This document shows, one piece after another, positions 45,390 through 53,548 of a stretch of DNA of 60,374 bases. The first letter of the stretch is position 1; every line of letters begins with the position of its first letter. Under the pieces are notes generated by a model, which did no database searches, was not told the origin of the DNA, and was given only the letters and a program-made list of their open reading frames with translations. The position numbers and the translations under genes were made by a program. Origin of the DNA: Clostridium sp. Ade.TY (GTDB lineage Bacteria; Bacillota; Clostridia; Clostridiales; Clostridiaceae); NCBI RefSeq assembly GCF_000498355.1, contig NZ_AVSV01000021.1:1-60374 (forward strand), given 5' to 3'.

Positions 45390-46382
45390 ATGAAGAAAAA
45401 AATTACAGCAATATTATTAGCAGTATTATCAATTTTTGTATTAATTGGATGTGGAAAAACTGAAAATAGTGCTAAGACTGAAACTCAAAAACAAGTTAAA
45501 GAAATAAAGGTTGACATTCCAGATGGTTTGCCAGCTATTGGAGCTGCAAAACTTATAAAAGATAATCCTAAAATAAAAGATGGATATAATGTTAGTTATA
45601 CTATAGAGAAAACTCCAGAAACTTTATCAACAGCAGTTATGAAGGGAGAACCTGATATAGCAATAGTTCCTTCAAATCTTGCAGCAATACAATACAATAA
45701 AGGAGCTAAGTATAAAATTGCAGCAACAACTGGATGGGGATCTTTTTATTTAGTATCAACAGAAAATGTTAAAAATATAAAAGATTTAAAAGGAAAAGAT
45801 ATATATAATATAGGAAAAGGTCTTACACCTGACATAGTAACAAGAGATATATTAAAAGGATTAGGATTTAATGTAGATAAAGATTTTAACTTTACTTACT
45901 TAAATGGTGTTCAAGAGCTTGCACCAACTATATTATCAGGAAAAGCTAAATTTGCAGTTGTTCCAGAACCAGCTTTAAGTCAAGTTTTAGCTAAGAAAAA
46001 ATTAAATATAATTCTTAATTTAAACGAAGAGTGGAAAAAACAAAACAAATCAAAATATGGTTTCCCTCAAGCTACTGTAATAGTAAAAGAAGACTTAATA
46101 AAAAATGATAAAGAATTTGTAGATGAATTTTTAGATAAATTAGATGATAGTGTTGAATATGCAGTTAAAAATAAAGATTCTATAGGTGAAATTTCAGAAG
46201 CTGTAGGAGTATCAGCTAATAAAAATATAATAGGAAAAGCTATGGGAAAAGCTAATTTAAAATATGTATCAATTGATGATTCTAAAAATGAATATAATGT
46301 ATATTTTAAAAAATTATATGGATTTGATAAAAAATCAGTAGGTGGAAAAGCAATAAATGAAGGAATTTACATGGAAGACTAA
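45390..46382 (+). CDS. ABC transporter substrate-binding lipoprotein (NitT/TauT type)
   Basis: The 330-residue lipoprotein (lipobox LIGC, Cys21) has the SsuA/THI5-like fold, with VDIPDGLPAIGAAKLIKDNP at its start and TAVMKGEPDIAIVPSNLAA in the middle. Members bind sulfonates, nitrate, taurine, bicarbonate or pyrimidines; the substrate here is unknown. TGAGGAGGAG precedes ATG 45390. Its stop overlaps the permease start by 26 bp, so the three genes (SBP, permease, ATPase) form one operon. Confidence 0.87.
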   Translation: MKKKITAILLAVLSIFVLIGCGKTENSAKTETQKQVKEIKVDIPDGLPAIGAAKLIKDNPKIKDGYNVSYTIEKTPETLSTAVMKGEPDIAIVPSNLAAIQYNKGAKYKIAATTGWGSFYLVSTENVKNIKDLKGKDIYNIGKGLTPDIVTRDILKGLGFNVDKDFNFTYLNGVQELAPTILSGKAKFAVVPEPALSQVLAKKKLNIILNLNEEWKKQNKSKYGFPQATVIVKEDLIKNDKEFVDEFLDKLDDSVEYAVKNKDSIGEISEAVGVSANKNIIGKAMGKANLKYVSIDDSKNEYNVYFKKLYGFDKKSVGGKAINEGIYMED

Positions 46383-47118
46383 GTTACAAGTTTTATTAGG
46401 AATAGTATTATTACTAATAATATGGCAAGTTATTGCAATTTATATTAATAATGATATTTATCTTCCAAAACTTCAGGAAGTTATAAAATCATTAAAAGAA
46501 ATTGTAACAAAAAAAGATTTTCTTCTAATTGTAGCATCAAGCTTTTATAGAACTGTAATAAGTTTTGTTATAGCGCTTTTGGCGGCTATTATAATTGGGG
46601 TACTATCTAGCATGTACCCCTTTATAAATAATTTATTGAAACCATTAAATTCTATAGGAAAAACAATACCAACATTAGTGTTAGTAGTATTAGCACTTAT
46701 ATGGTTTGATAAAGATAATGCACCATTTATTGTTGGAATAGCTATAGTATTTCCTATACTTTACGACGGGATAGTTAATACATTAACTAAAAATGATAAG
46801 AAGTTAGATGAAATGATGAAAATATATGAAATACCAAAAGTATATAAAATAAGAAAAGTTTATATACCAAATATAATATTTTATATATTAAAAATTTTAG
46901 TACCAACTATATCTTTAGCCTTTAAAGTAGTAATAGCTGGAGAAGTACATGGACAGCCTAAATATGGAATAGGATCTGCTGTTCAACTAGAAAAAGTAAA
47001 TTTTAATACTCCAGGTATATTTGCATGGATAGTTATTATAGCTATAATATCAATTTTATTTGAGCTTTTTAATAAATTTTTAACAGGAAAATATTATAGG
47101 TGGCAAAGAGATGCATAA
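46357..47118 (+). CDS. ABC transporter permease (NitT/TauT type)
   Basis: This 253-residue permease has six membrane segments and the EAA-like loop (VYKIRKVYIPNIIFYILK region) of the SsuC/TauC family. The start overlaps the binding-protein gene, and its end overlaps the ATPase gene by 8 bp, showing tight translational coupling. The N-terminal PIGKTIPTLVLVVLALIWF-like stretch (SIGKTIPTLVLVVLALIWFD) is characteristic. Confidence 0.88.
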   Translation: MKEFTWKTKLQVLLGIVLLLIIWQVIAIYINNDIYLPKLQEVIKSLKEIVTKKDFLLIVASSFYRTVISFVIALLAAIIIGVLSSMYPFINNLLKPLNSIGKTIPTLVLVVLALIWFDKDNAPFIVGIAIVFPILYDGIVNTLTKNDKKLDEMMKIYEIPKVYKIRKVYIPNIIFYILKILVPTISLAFKVVIAGEVHGQPKYGIGSAVQLEKVNFNTPGIFAWIVIIAIISILFELFNKFLTGKYYRWQRDA

Positions 47119-47782
47119 AGTAATATTAGAAAATATAAGCAAAAAGTTTGGTGAAAAATTAGTATTAGATAATTTTAAATTTGCTTTTGATAATAATAAG
47201 ATTAACTGCTTAATTGGAGAGTCAGGAAAAGGAAAGAGTACAATACTTAATATAATATCAGGACTTTTAAAGGCTGATGGAGGAGAAGTTATTGGGGCTA
47301 ATATAGAAAATGTTAGCTATATATTTCAAGAGGATAGATTAATACCCTGGCTTACAGTATATGAAAATTTAAAATTATCACTTATAAATTATTATAATTT
47401 AAAAGAACTTGATGAAAAAATAGATGAAATACTTAAAAAGGTTGATGGATTAGATTGGAAAAACTTATATCCAGATAATTTAAGTGGTGGAATGAAGCAG
47501 AGAATTAACATTGGAAGAGCACTTGGAAAGCCATCAGATGTAATACTTATGGATGAACCATTTAAATCATTGGATTATAAAACTAAGTATTCAATAATGC
47601 ATGAGTTTAAAGAAATATTTAAACATGATAGAAGAATAATAATATTTGTAACTCATGATGTTGATGAGTGTATTTATTTTCAAGGAAAAGTTATAGTAGT
47701 TGGAGATTCACCATTGAAAATAAAAGGAATATTTGAAGAAGATTTAGAAAAAAATAAAGATAATATAATAAAATTATTATAA
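47111..47782 (+). CDS. ABC transporter ATP-binding protein (NitT/TauT type)
   Basis: The 223-residue ATPase has Walker A GESGKGKST, Q-loop FQEDRLIPW, signature LSGGMKQR, Walker B VILMDEPF and H-loop THDVDE. The GMKQR form and the EDRLIPW Q-loop are typical of the SsuB/TauB group. It begins 8 bp inside the permease gene. A terminator (47781-47811) closes the operon just before trxA. Confidence 0.92.
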   Translation: MHKVILENISKKFGEKLVLDNFKFAFDNNKINCLIGESGKGKSTILNIISGLLKADGGEVIGANIENVSYIFQEDRLIPWLTVYENLKLSLINYYNLKELDEKIDEILKKVDGLDWKNLYPDNLSGGMKQRINIGRALGKPSDVILMDEPFKSLDYKTKYSIMHEFKEIFKHDRRIIIFVTHDVDECIYFQGKVIVVGDSPLKIKGIFEEDLEKNKDNIIKLL

Positions 47783-47811
47783 AAACTAGCTATATTTATA
47801 GCTAGTTTTTT
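47781..47811 (+). terminator. terminator of NitT/TauT-type operon
   Basis: AAAAACTAGCTAT pairs with ATAGCTAGTTTTT around ATTT. Confidence 0.88.
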
Positions 47812-47859
47812 ACATAAATTAACTTTGGAATAATAAAAGGTAAATAGCTAAAAATAGTA

Positions 47860-47888
47860 TTGACTATTAAGGAAAAAAAGAGTATTAT
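47860..47888 (+). promoter_or_regulatory. trxA promoter
   Basis: TTGACT (47860-47865), 17 bp and TATTAT (47883-47888) predict transcription from about 47895, just before the operator palindrome. A second TATAAT (47916-47921) overlaps that palindrome but has no good -35. Confidence 0.65.
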
Positions 47889-47901
47889 AAGAAAAAAGAC
47901 A

Positions 47902-47918
47902 ATACCCCTAAGGGGTAT
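47902..47918. promoter_or_regulatory. perfect palindromic operator, CsoR/CstR-like
   Basis: ATACCCC-TAA-GGGGTAT is a perfect 7-3-7 inverted repeat. G/C runs like this stand out in this A+T-rich genome. TACCC...GGGTA dyads are the operator type of the CsoR family (copper CsoR, persulfide-sensing CstR, nickel RcnR). It lies between the promoter and trxA, so a bound repressor would block transcription. No csoR gene is in the window. Confidence 0.65.
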
Positions 47919-47936
47919 AATGAGGAGGAATAAATT

Positions 47937-48251
47937 ATGCCAAGACATATAGGTGATAACAATTTTAATGAAGAAGTTTTAAATTCAAAAGGATTAGTTT
48001 TAGTTGACTTTTTTGCAACTTGGTGTGGACCATGTAAAATGGTAGCTCCAGTTTTAGAAGATTTAGAATCAGAAATGACAGATATAAAATTTGTAAAAGT
48101 AGATGTAGATGAAAGTCCATCAGTAGCTAGTACTTATGGAATTCAAAGTATTCCAACATTAAAAGTATTTAAGGATGGAAAAGCTGTAGATACTGTTGTA
48201 GGATTCTTACCAAAAGAACAAATTAAAGCTTTAATAGAAAGAAATAAATAA
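47937..48251 (+). CDS. trxA: thioredoxin
   Basis: This 104-residue thioredoxin has the canonical active site WCGPC (Cys30, Cys33) in FFATWCGPCKM, the buried Asp25-equivalent (VDFF) and cis-Pro in SIPTLKVF. TGAGGAGGAAT precedes ATG 47937. The reductase starts 12 bp later, so they form a two-gene operon under an inverted-repeat operator. Confidence 0.96.
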   Translation: MPRHIGDNNFNEEVLNSKGLVLVDFFATWCGPCKMVAPVLEDLESEMTDIKFVKVDVDESPSVASTYGIQSIPTLKVFKDGKAVDTVVGFLPKEQIKALIERNK

Positions 48252-48262
48252 GAGGCTTTAAT

Positions 48263-49117
48263 ATGAGCGAAAGATATGATATCGCAATAGTAGGTAGTGG
48301 ACCGGCAGGATTATCAGCAGCATTAAATGCAAAAATAAGAAATAAGTCATTTGTAATTTTTGGGAGCGAAAATTTAAGTGATAAACTAGAAAAAGCACCA
48401 AAAGTAAATAATTATTTAGGATTTTCTCAAGGAACAGGAAAAGACCTTTTAGAAGAGTTTAAAAAGCATTTAGATAGAATGGAAATTTCAATAACTAATG
48501 AAAGAATAAATAATATTTATGCTATGGGTGATTATTTTACTTTAATGGTTAACCAAAAGATGTATGAAGCTAAGAGTGTAATATTAGCAACTGGTATTGA
48601 ATATACGAAACCTTTAAAGGGAGAAACTGAGTTTTTGGGTAGAGGAGTAGGTTATTGTGCAACATGTGATGCACCTCTTTATAAAGGTAAGAAAGTAACT
48701 ATTATAAGTTATACAAAAGAAGGTGAAGAAGAGGCTAATTTTGTAAGTGAATTAGCCAGTGAAGTATTTTTTATACCTATGTATAAAGGAGACTATAAGT
48801 TAAATGATAGTATAACTATAATAGATGATAAACCAGTTGAAATAGTTGGGGATAATAAAGTTTCTAAGGTTATTTTAAATGGAAATAAAGAAATAGAAAC
48901 AGATGGAGTATTTGTATTAAAAAATGCAGTACCACCATCACAACTAGTTCCAGGACTTGAAATTGAAGACGGACACATAAAGGTTGATAGACTTATGAAG
49001 ACAAATATCAAAGGATGTTTTGCAGCCGGAGACTGTGTTGGTAAGCCTTATCAATATATAAAGTCAGCTGGAGAAGGTAATATAGCGGCTCTTAGTGCAG
49101 CTGCGTACTTAGGTTAG
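48263..49117 (+). CDS. thioredoxin reductase lacking NADPH motifs (probable ferredoxin-dependent type)
   Basis: The 284-residue flavoprotein has GSGPAG (11-16) for FAD, the redox pair Cys132/Cys135 in CATCDAP and the second FAD motif AAGDCVG (254-260). The central domain lacks what NADPH-dependent TrxB needs: the GGGxSAxEEA dinucleotide loop is replaced by SYTKEGEEEA (149-158), and the HRR phosphate motif by FIPMYKGDY. It is also about 30 residues shorter than TrxB. These are the features of the clostridial ferredoxin-linked flavin TrxR family. Operon partner of trxA. No ribosome site better than AGAGGC. Confidence 0.85.
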   Translation: MSERYDIAIVGSGPAGLSAALNAKIRNKSFVIFGSENLSDKLEKAPKVNNYLGFSQGTGKDLLEEFKKHLDRMEISITNERINNIYAMGDYFTLMVNQKMYEAKSVILATGIEYTKPLKGETEFLGRGVGYCATCDAPLYKGKKVTIISYTKEGEEEANFVSELASEVFFIPMYKGDYKLNDSITIIDDKPVEIVGDNKVSKVILNGNKEIETDGVFVLKNAVPPSQLVPGLEIEDGHIKVDRLMKTNIKGCFAAGDCVGKPYQYIKSAGEGNIAALSAAAYLG

Positions 49118-49149
49118 AAAAAAGTGTCAGAATTTCTGGCACTTTTTTT
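49118..49149 (+). terminator. trx operon terminator
   Basis: AAAAAAGTGTCAGAA pairs with TTCTGGCACTTTTTT with one wobble. Confidence 0.88.
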
Positions 49150-49213
49150 ATTGACGTTGATATATTAGTGTGTATAATATAACTTATAATCATTTTTGAA
49201 GGGAGGAGAGTAT

Positions 49214-49354
49214 ATGAATTATAGAGAAAAATTTATTTCAAAAATAAGACAAGCTACAAAAAGTAATATGTATAGTAGACAAAGTCTTTCAAAATTAAGT
49301 TTATTTGAGCTTAAGGAATTATCAGAAAAATTATCTCATAAAGATAGCTTTTAA
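49214..49354 (+). CDS. 46-residue basic helical protein, unknown
   Basis: ATG 49214 follows GAAGGGAGGAGAGT, a very strong ribosome site. The product begins MNYREKFISKIRQATKSN and has a second helix SLSKLSLFELKELSEKLS. It is basic, without Cys or membrane segments. The SLSKLSLFELKEL stretch loosely recalls the C-terminal motif of Bacillus Fur-regulated basic proteins, but that likeness is weak. A terminator at 49391-49431 closes its own transcript. It looks like a small regulator or RNA-binding peptide. Confidence 0.6.
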   Translation: MNYREKFISKIRQATKSNMYSRQSLSKLSLFELKELSEKLSHKDSF

Positions 49355-49390
49355 AAAGAAAGGACTTACTTATGATTGAATATCAGAGTT

Positions 49391-49431
49391 AAAAGAGAGT
49401 AGTTATTATGTTTAAGAACTACTCTTTTTTT
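49391..49431 (+). terminator. terminator of the 46-residue protein gene
   Basis: AAAAGAGAGTAGTT pairs with AACTACTCTTTTTT, one base apart from perfect, around a 12-nt loop. Confidence 0.8.
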
Positions 49432-49557
49432 ATGTATATAAAAGTATAAAATATAAATTAATAATAATCATTAAAATAGTAGTTATGTATTGATAATTAA
49501 ATTGTGTGGTAAAATTAAATTTTATACTTTATAAAATAATATTTGGAGGACATTTAA

Positions 49558-50496
49558 GTGAAATTAATTTTAGTATTAATTATATTAGTTATAGTTTCAA
49601 TTATTTTAGTTGTACAATATACATTTAATAATTCTATATTAAGAGAAAGAAAAGATGAAAATAAGGCCATTGAAGTTTTAAAAAACAGAGGTATTTATAA
49701 TGAAGAGCTAAAAAGACTAATTGATAAATCAAATTATGAGGAGTTAGAATGTATATCAAAGGAAGGGTATAAACTTAAGGGTTACTATTATGAAAAACAT
49801 AAAAATGGAGATAAGGGAGTAATATTAGTTCATGGATATACTGCAAATCATTTTGTTCATTTACCTTTTATAAAGATGTTTTTTAATGAGGGATTTAACG
49901 TTTTGCTTATAGATGTTAGAAGTCATGGAATGAGTGAAGGTAAATATGCTACATATGGAGTTTATGAAAAAGAAGATTTAGCTTTATGGGTTAAAATATT
50001 AAAAAATAAATTGAAAAATAATGCTTTTGTTGGATTGCATGGTCAATCAATGGGAGCTGCAACTTCCTTAATGTATGGTGGATATAAAAAAGATATAGAT
50101 TTTATAATAGCTGATTGTGGATATTCAAGTGGAAAAGAAATATTAAAATATCAAATAAAAGAAAAAACCAGAATTCCATTTTTCCCATTATATCAATTAC
50201 TTAACATTAAAACAAAAATATTATGTAAATTTGACTTTAATAAAGTATCTCCTATTGAAGATATAAAAGATATTGATATACCTATATTTTTTGTTCATGG
50301 AACTAAAGATGAGACAGTTCCAGTTAGAATGAGTGAAGAAATGTTTAAATTAAGAAATAAAGAATTTGATAAAATATTGATAGTTGAGGGTGCTATTCAT
50401 ATGAATTGTTATGATATGTGTAAAGATAAGTATATAAGTGAATTGCATGAGTTTTTACAATTAGCAGAAAAATTAAAAGAAAAAAGCGATGATTGA
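49558..50496 (+). CDS. alpha/beta hydrolase with N-terminal membrane anchor
   Basis: The 312-residue protein starts at GTG 49558 behind TGGAGGACAT and has an N-terminal hydrophobic helix (about 3-22). The alpha/beta-hydrolase domain has the HGYTANHF oxyanion region, nucleophile Ser164 in GQSMGAA, the acid Asp in GTKDETVP and His in GAIHMNCY. This resembles the YqkD/FrsA-like clostridial esterases of unknown substrate. The acyl or peptide substrate cannot be predicted. Its terminator is shared with the convergent helicase gene. Confidence 0.83.
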   Translation: MKLILVLIILVIVSIILVVQYTFNNSILRERKDENKAIEVLKNRGIYNEELKRLIDKSNYEELECISKEGYKLKGYYYEKHKNGDKGVILVHGYTANHFVHLPFIKMFFNEGFNVLLIDVRSHGMSEGKYATYGVYEKEDLALWVKILKNKLKNNAFVGLHGQSMGAATSLMYGGYKKDIDFIIADCGYSSGKEILKYQIKEKTRIPFFPLYQLLNIKTKILCKFDFNKVSPIEDIKDIDIPIFFVHGTKDETVPVRMSEEMFKLRNKEFDKILIVEGAIHMNCYDMCKDKYISELHEFLQLAEKLKEKSDD

Positions 50497-50519
50497 AAAC
50501 ATCATCGCTTTATTTTTTA
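50481..50519. terminator. bidirectional terminator
   Basis: AAAAAGCGATGAT pairs with ATCATCGCTTT around TGAAAAC, between convergent genes. Confidence 0.85.
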
Positions 50520-52088
50520 TCTTCTTTTTGTAGCTACTTCAATATTAACTCTTCTACCGTTAAGTTTTATACCAGAACATTTATTAATAACTTTTGTTGA
50601 TATATCAGGCTCAACAGATACGAATGAAAAGTTTTCAAGTATATCTATTTTATTTATTTTAGATCCGTTAACTTTAGCTCTATCAACAATAAATTTAACT
50701 AATGTTTTAGCATTTAATTTATCTCTCTTACCAATTGAGAAGAATAATCTAACATCTTCTGATTTTGGAGTAGATAAAGAATTTTCTTTATAATCAAATG
50801 ACATTTCATTATCGAATTGCATTTTAAGTAATGCTGCAATAGCTTCAACAGGGTTAAAGTTATCAGCTATTTGTTCTGCTAAAGGTAAATATTTTTTGTA
50901 AGCTTTATTTTCTAATATTCCCTCTATATTTGAGAATTTATTAAATAATTTCTTTTCTACTATTTGGTCAACAGTAGGTATAGTACCTTCTGTAAGGTTA
51001 GCTTTAGTAACTCTCTTTATGTCTCTCATCATTCTGTTTTCTCTTGGAGTAACGAATGAGTAAGCAGTACCTTCTCTATTTGCTCTACCAGTTCTTCCGA
51101 TTCTGTGAACGTAGCTTTCAACATCTTGAGTAAGATCGTAGTTTATAACGTGTGTAACACCTTCAACGTCTATTCCTCTTGCAGCTACATCAGTTGCAAC
51201 TAAGAAGTTTAATGAACCTTCTTTAAATCTCTTTAAAGTTTTCATTCTATGTGCTTGAGACATATCTCCGTGCATTCCTTCAACAACATAGTTCTTAGAT
51301 TGCATATCTTGAACTAACTCATCAACACCTTTTTTAGTCTTACAGAAAACTATAGCTATTTCAGGTGTATCAAAATCTAAAACTCTGCATAATGCTTCAA
51401 ATTTATTTTTAGGACTAACTTCAAAATATTGTTGTTTAATTTTAGATACTGTCATAGCAACTTTTTTAATTTCTATATGTTTAGCATCTTTTTTCATATA
51501 TTTGTTAGCTAGTTTTTTTATTTGAGGTGGCATTGTAGCTGAGAATAGTAATGTTTGACGTTCTTCTGGAAGTTCATTTATAACACTTTCAATATCATCT
51601 ATGAATCCCATATTAAGCATTTCATCAGCTTCATCTAAAACTAAATAATTAGCTTTGCTTAAGTTAAGTTTCTTTCTTCTAATTAAGTCAAGAACTCTAC
51701 CTGGAGTACCGACAACTATATCAACTTGTTGGCTTAAAGCTTTTATTTGTTTAGTTATTGAATCTCCACCGTACACTGGTAATACTTTAATTTTATCGTA
51801 TTTAGTAAGCTTGTTAAGTTCTTCGTAAACTTGTATAGCAAGCTCTCTTGTAGGAGTAAGAATTAATGCACCTACACCTTTAGTTCTTTCAAAAGTATTA
51901 AGTATTGAACAAGCAAAAGCTGCAGTTTTTCCAGTTCCAGTTTGAGCCTGCCCAATTAAATCGTATCCTTCTGTCGCTAATGGTATACTTTGAGCTTGTA
52001 TTGGAGATGGTGATTCGTATCCTAAATCATCTATAGCTTTCAGTATACTTTCTCTTAAGTTTAAATCTTTAAATTTTAAATCGTTCAT
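50517..52088 (-). CDS. DEAD-box ATP-dependent RNA helicase
   Basis: The 523-residue helicase has the full motif set: Q motif, AQTGTGKT (I), PTRELA (Ia), DEAD (II), SAT (III), ARGID (V) and HRIGRTGR (VI). The C-terminal DbpA-type RNA-binding domain (about 445-523; RLFFSIGKRDKLNAK opening) suggests a ribosome-assembly or cold-shock role (DeaD/CshA-like). Which paralog it is cannot be decided. The leader is long (about 100-250 nt) and contains a 13-bp palindrome. AGGGAAATT precedes the ATG. Confidence 0.95.
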   Translation of the reverse strand: MNDLKFKDLNLRESILKAIDDLGYESPSPIQAQSIPLATEGYDLIGQAQTGTGKTAAFACSILNTFERTKGVGALILTPTRELAIQVYEELNKLTKYDKIKVLPVYGGDSITKQIKALSQQVDIVVGTPGRVLDLIRRKKLNLSKANYLVLDEADEMLNMGFIDDIESVINELPEERQTLLFSATMPPQIKKLANKYMKKDAKHIEIKKVAMTVSKIKQQYFEVSPKNKFEALCRVLDFDTPEIAIVFCKTKKGVDELVQDMQSKNYVVEGMHGDMSQAHRMKTLKRFKEGSLNFLVATDVAARGIDVEGVTHVINYDLTQDVESYVHRIGRTGRANREGTAYSFVTPRENRMMRDIKRVTKANLTEGTIPTVDQIVEKKLFNKFSNIEGILENKAYKKYLPLAEQIADNFNPVEAIAALLKMQFDNEMSFDYKENSLSTPKSEDVRLFFSIGKRDKLNAKTLVKFIVDRAKVNGSKINKIDILENFSFVSVEPDISTKVINKCSGIKLNGRRVNIEVATKRR

Positions 52089-52126
52089 TTAAATTTCCCT
52101 TCGTTTGTAAATTTGAATATTTATAT

Positions 52127-52139
52127 TTGTACCGTACAA
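52127..52139. promoter_or_regulatory. 13-bp palindrome upstream of the helicase gene
   Basis: TTGTACCGTACAA is a perfect 6-1-6 inverted repeat 39 bp before the helicase start codon (minus strand). The flanking 272-bp gap also contains TACAATTGTA. It could be a repressor site. Confidence 0.35.
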
Positions 52140-52361
52140 TTATTATCAACCTACTAAGTATAGCTTATAAAACATACAATTGTAAAGGAAGTTTAAAATA
52201 TTTAAATAAGTAATCTATTACATAATATCCATGGATAAAATTGTATGAAAATAATACTATTAAAAATATAGGATAAAAATATATTGACTTAAAAAGATAA
52301 AATTTGTATTCTTATAGATAGACGATTTTTGTAATGATAAATTTATAAGGATAGGTGAGAT

Positions 52362-53024
52362 ATGTTGATAGTTGTTGGTGGAATGATAGGACTTGGAAAA
52401 AGTTCAGTGGCAAAAATATTAGGAGAGCATTTTAATTCAGATGTATTTTATGAAAGTGTAGATGATAATCCTATATTGCCTTTATTCTACAGTGAAAGCG
52501 AAGAAGAGATACAGAAGAAGAGATATCCATTCCTTTTACAATTATATTTTTTAAATACTAGATTTAAAAGTATAAAAGATGCATTAGTTCATAATAATAA
52601 TGTTTTAGATAGATCAATATATGAAGATTGGTATTTTGCTAAAAAAAATATGGAACTTGGTAGAATATCAGAACTTGAAATGTCAATATATGAGAATCTT
52701 TTAAATAATATGATGGAGGAGTTAGAAGAATTACCAAAGAAAGCTCCAGATATTATGGTGTATTTAAAAGGTTCATTTGAAACAGTATTAAATAGAATTA
52801 AGCTTAGAGGAAGAGAATTTGAAATAGATGATGATTTAAGAGAATACTATGAATTTTTATGGAAAGATTATGATGCATGGGTTGAAAATCATTATAAAGC
52901 TTCTGAGGTGTTAATTATAGATATGGATAGAATGGATGTAGTTAATAGTGAAGAAGACAAAGAAGAACTTATAAAATTAGTACAAGCTAAGGTTAATGAA
53001 GTTAGAGAAAAGGAAGAAATTTAA
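52362..53024 (+). CDS. deoxynucleoside kinase (dGK/dAK type)
   Basis: The 220-residue P-loop kinase of the Drosophila-dNK/dGK/dCK family has GGMIGLGKSS (P-loop), the ERS-like catalytic LDRSIYEDWYFAK motif, and the LID arginines in RIKLRGREFE. It salvages deoxynucleosides to monophosphates. AGGTGAGAT precedes ATG 52362. It stands alone, 59 bp upstream of a PH-domain gene with its own ribosome site. Confidence 0.9.
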   Translation: MLIVVGGMIGLGKSSVAKILGEHFNSDVFYESVDDNPILPLFYSESEEEIQKKRYPFLLQLYFLNTRFKSIKDALVHNNNVLDRSIYEDWYFAKKNMELGRISELEMSIYENLLNNMMEELEELPKKAPDIMVYLKGSFETVLNRIKLRGREFEIDDDLREYYEFLWKDYDAWVENHYKASEVLIIDMDRMDVVNSEEDKEELIKLVQAKVNEVREKEEI

Positions 53025-53083
53025 TATTATATAATATTAAAAATGATATAATATTTTTATATTTTAAAAGGGAGATGTGAGAG

Positions 53084-53461
53084 ATGGGATTATTAGGTGG
53101 AATATTAGGAAATGCTTCTGAAATTTCAAGAGAAAGTGTTATTAAAGATTTTGGTAAATTACTTTGGAATGGAGAAAATGTTGAAAAAGCATATAAACTT
53201 ATAAGAGATACACTTATATTTACAGATAAAAGACTTATAATGGTGGATGTACAAGGAGCTACTGGTAAAAAAGTAGAGTACCATAGTATACCTTATAAAA
53301 GTATAACTCATTTTTCCATAGAATCATCAGGACATTTTGATTTAGATTCTGAACTTAAAATTTGGATTTCAGGTACAGCAGAACCTATAGAAAAACAATT
53401 TACTAAAGGTGTTAATATATATGAAATACAAGCTTTTTTAGCACAAGCAGTTTGTAGATAA
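53084..53461 (+). CDS. bacterial PH-domain protein
   Basis: This 125-residue protein is a single bPH-type domain: an N-terminal helix with GGILGNASEI, then beta strands (TLIFTDKRLIMVD, KKVEYHSIPYKSITHFSIE, LKIWISGTAEPIEKQF) and a C-terminal helix. Such YvbH-type proteins form rings but have no proven enzymatic role. GGGAGATGTGAG precedes ATG 53084. Followed by a terminator at 53482-53528. Confidence 0.85.
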   Translation: MGLLGGILGNASEISRESVIKDFGKLLWNGENVEKAYKLIRDTLIFTDKRLIMVDVQGATGKKVEYHSIPYKSITHFSIESSGHFDLDSELKIWISGTAEPIEKQFTKGVNIYEIQAFLAQAVCR

Positions 53462-53481
53462 TAAAAATAGATATAAATATT

Positions 53482-53528
53482 TGAACCCAAATGTTATATA
53501 AATTTAAATAGCATTTGGGTTCATTTTT
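53482..53528. terminator. bidirectional terminator
   Basis: TGAACCCAAATG pairs with CATTTGGGTTCA, T-run after, between convergent genes. Confidence 0.85.
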
Positions 53529-53548
53529 AAATTAAGATTATATTTTTT

